Positions 62,682-64,000 of a DNA stretch of 64,000 bases are shown here, one piece after another. This DNA is from Cryomorpha sp963748925 (GTDB lineage: Bacteria; Bacteroidota; Bacteroidia; Flavobacteriales_D; Cryomorphaceae). Made by a program: the position numbers and the translations under genes. The notes beneath the pieces were generated by a model that was not told the origin of the DNA, did no database searches, and saw only the letters and a list, made by a program, of their open reading frames with translations. The DNA is taken from contig CAVVKG010000001.1 of assembly GCA_963748925.1 (NCBI GenBank), positions 372,001 through 436,000 on the forward strand. Reading direction: 5' to 3'. The first letter of the stretch is position 1. Every line of letters begins with the position of its first letter.

Positions 62682-64000
62682 TCAAATTTCCCGATTCACG
62701 TCAAATTGTTCAAGATAGTCGGCAACTTTTCGCACGAAACTACCACCTAAAGCACCATCAATAATACGGTGATCGTAAGCATGAGAGAGAAACATCATGT
62801 TTCTTATTCCGATAAAATCTCCTTGAGCGGTTTCAATAACGGCTGGCTTCTTACGAATAGCTCCAACAGCCATAATCGCAGCTTGCGGCTGATTAATAAT
62901 CGGTGTGCCCATCACATTTCCAAAAGTTCCAACATTGGTCACAGTATAGGTACCACCCTGAATATCTTCAGGTTTTAATTTATTCTCTCGAGCTCGTCTG
63001 GCCAGGTCGTTTACCTTTTTGGCAAGGCCTACAAGGTTGAGCTGATCTGCATCGTGAATAACCGGCACTATCAAATTGCCACTAGGCAATGCTGTTGCCA
63101 TACCGATATTAATATGCTTACGCTTAATGATATTAGTTCCATCAGTTGAAACATTAACCATAGGCATATCTTTAATTGCTTTTACAATTGCTTCTATAAA
63201 GATGGGAGTAAAAGTGAGTTTTTCGCCTTCGCGTTGCTCAAACTTATTTTTCCATTTATTTCTCCAGGTCACGATATTGGTCATATCGGCTTCTACGTAC
63301 GATGTAACATGTGGCGAATTGTGTTTGCTCATTACCATATGTTCAGAAATAAGCTTGCGCATTCTGTCCATTTCCATGATCTCATCATCCGGACCTGCTA
63401 CAACTGCAGGGCCTTTCGCTGCTTGTTTTTGAGGCGCAGGTGCAGGCGTTTTACCTGTACTAGTTGAAGGCTTTTCATCCTTAGACTTATCCTCCGCAGC
63501 TGGAGTAGCTACATGGCTGCGATTTGGGATATAGCTTAAAATATCCTTTTTAGTAACTCTGCCATCCATTCCACTTCCTTCAATCTTTTCGAGCTCACCC
63601 ATCCCAATGCCTTCTTCTTTAGCGATATTGCGTACCAAAGGAGAGTAAAATCTTCCCGAAGGACCTTCTTTAGAAACCTCAGTGCCGCTCATTACAGGTT
63701 CGCTTCTGTGCTCGGCACCATTACTTTGATCGTTAGAAACTGCTTCTGGTTTGGCTTCCGCTGATGATGGAGCAGAAGTTTTGGGTGCGGAACTATCATT
63801 GCCTACTTTTATAATGGCAATAGGCTGGCCTACTTCCACTACGTCGCCTTCTTCGCAAAGGCGCTTTACCAAAATACCATCTTCAGGCGATGGAACTTCG
63901 CTATCTACTTTATCCGTAGCAATTTCAATGATAGGCTCATCAGCCTCTACAGCATCCCCTTCATTCTTAATCCAACTTACAATCGTAGCTTCTGCTACAC
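62682..64000 (-). CDS. 2-oxoacid dehydrogenase E2 acyltransferase, 5' partial
   Basis: The frame runs from the stop at 62682 to the window edge without a start, so the N terminus is missing. The visible part begins in a lipoyl domain (IATDKVDSEV, with the lipoylated Lys codon inside), continues through a Pro/Ala/Ser/Lys linker and a peripheral-subunit-binding domain (YSPLVRNIAKEEGIGMGELE), and ends in the catalytic domain with DHRIIDGALGGSF (His codon 62769-62771). It carries acyl groups from E1 to CoA in a pyruvate, branched-chain or 2-oxoglutarate complex. An internal TTG could open a shorter frame at 63872, but that would cut the lipoyl domain. Confidence 0.94.
   Translation of the reverse strand, partial: VAEATIVSWIKNEGDAVEADEPIIEIATDKVDSEVPSPEDGILVKRLCEEGDVVEVGQPIAIIKVGNDSSAPKTSAPSSAEAKPEAVSNDQSNGAEHRSEPVMSGTEVSKEGPSGRFYSPLVRNIAKEEGIGMGELEKIEGSGMDGRVTKKDILSYIPNRSHVATPAAEDKSKDEKPSTSTGKTPAPAPQKQAAKGPAVVAGPDDEIMEMDRMRKLISEHMVMSKHNSPHVTSYVEADMTNIVTWRNKWKNKFEQREGEKLTFTPIFIEAIVKAIKDMPMVNVSTDGTNIIKRKHINIGMATALPSGNLIVPVIHDADQLNLVGLAKKVNDLARRARENKLKPEDIQGGTYTVTNVGTFGNVMGTPIINQPQAAIMAVGAIRKKPAVIETAQGDFIGIRNMMFLSHAYDHRIIDGALGGSFVRKVADYLEQFDVNREI

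Noticed and set aside
1..64000. CRISPR arrays, insertion sequences, prophage genes, rRNA or tRNA genes
   Set aside because: Intergenic regions were read for regular short repeats, transposase motifs, T-loop sequences and terminal inverted repeats; none was found.

Overview
The window looks like chromosomal DNA of a Bacteroidota bacterium, most likely of the Flavobacteriia/Cytophagia type. The evidence is: a type IX secretion (T9SS) C-terminal sorting domain in one full gene and one orphan remnant; several TAnnTTTG -7 promoter boxes, the element used by the Bacteroidota primary sigma factor; a DUF6090 protein; PD40/OmpA-type envelope proteins; a two-subunit transketolase; and a compact AT-rich his operon in the order G-D-C-B-H-A-F-IE. 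No phage, insertion sequence, CRISPR array, rRNA or tRNA gene was seen.

Layout. 1-3.2 kb (minus strand): the two transketolase halves with a secreted von Willebrand A protein between them. 3.4-4.4 kb: two small secreted proteins that look like paralogues. 4.8-9 kb (plus): YchF, a frameshifted outer-membrane-barrel-like protein, a TRIC/UPF0126 membrane protein, an orphan T9SS sorting-domain remnant with a strong terminator, and a secreted protein of unknown function. About 9-9.9 kb has no convincing gene. 9.9-26.7 kb (plus): a DUF6090 protein followed by six tightly packed sensor histidine kinases. Each has a different input module (NTF2+GAF-like, 7TM-DISM-like, propeller, TPR, NTF2-like, propeller) on the same kinase core, and none has an adjacent response regulator. 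26.9-39.7 kb (minus): a cell-envelope block with a SanA-like protein, PBP1C, a 55-residue membrane protein, a 1840-residue alpha-2-macroglobulin, PBP1A and an M23/LysM endopeptidase. 40-46.2 kb: a J-domain/KTSC protein, a CDF metal transporter, a P-type cation ATPase and a T9SS-exported protein. 46.4-53.5 kb (minus): the full his operon, preceded by a histidine-rich leader peptide and an attenuator. 53.5-64 kb (minus): GNAT, aspartoacylase-like and GCS2-CBS genes; an FAH hydrolase with a DEDDh exonuclease; two PD40 envelope proteins, one OmpA-like; and a 2-oxoacid dehydrogenase E2 gene cut by the window edge.

Two results stand out. First, the kinase array carries three colinear 715-bp repeats without indels (offsets 3740 and 2045), so its output domains have been duplicated or homogenised while the inputs differ. 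Second, the his leader encodes a 16-residue peptide with four histidines in five codons, followed by a 12-bp terminator hairpin and a plausible antiterminator strand.

Caution: six reading-frame breaks occur in otherwise well-preserved genes (one barrel-like gene, three in the first propeller kinase, one in the second, one in hisH). Five are equivalent to one extra base. They may be real mutations or base-level sequence errors; read coverage would decide.
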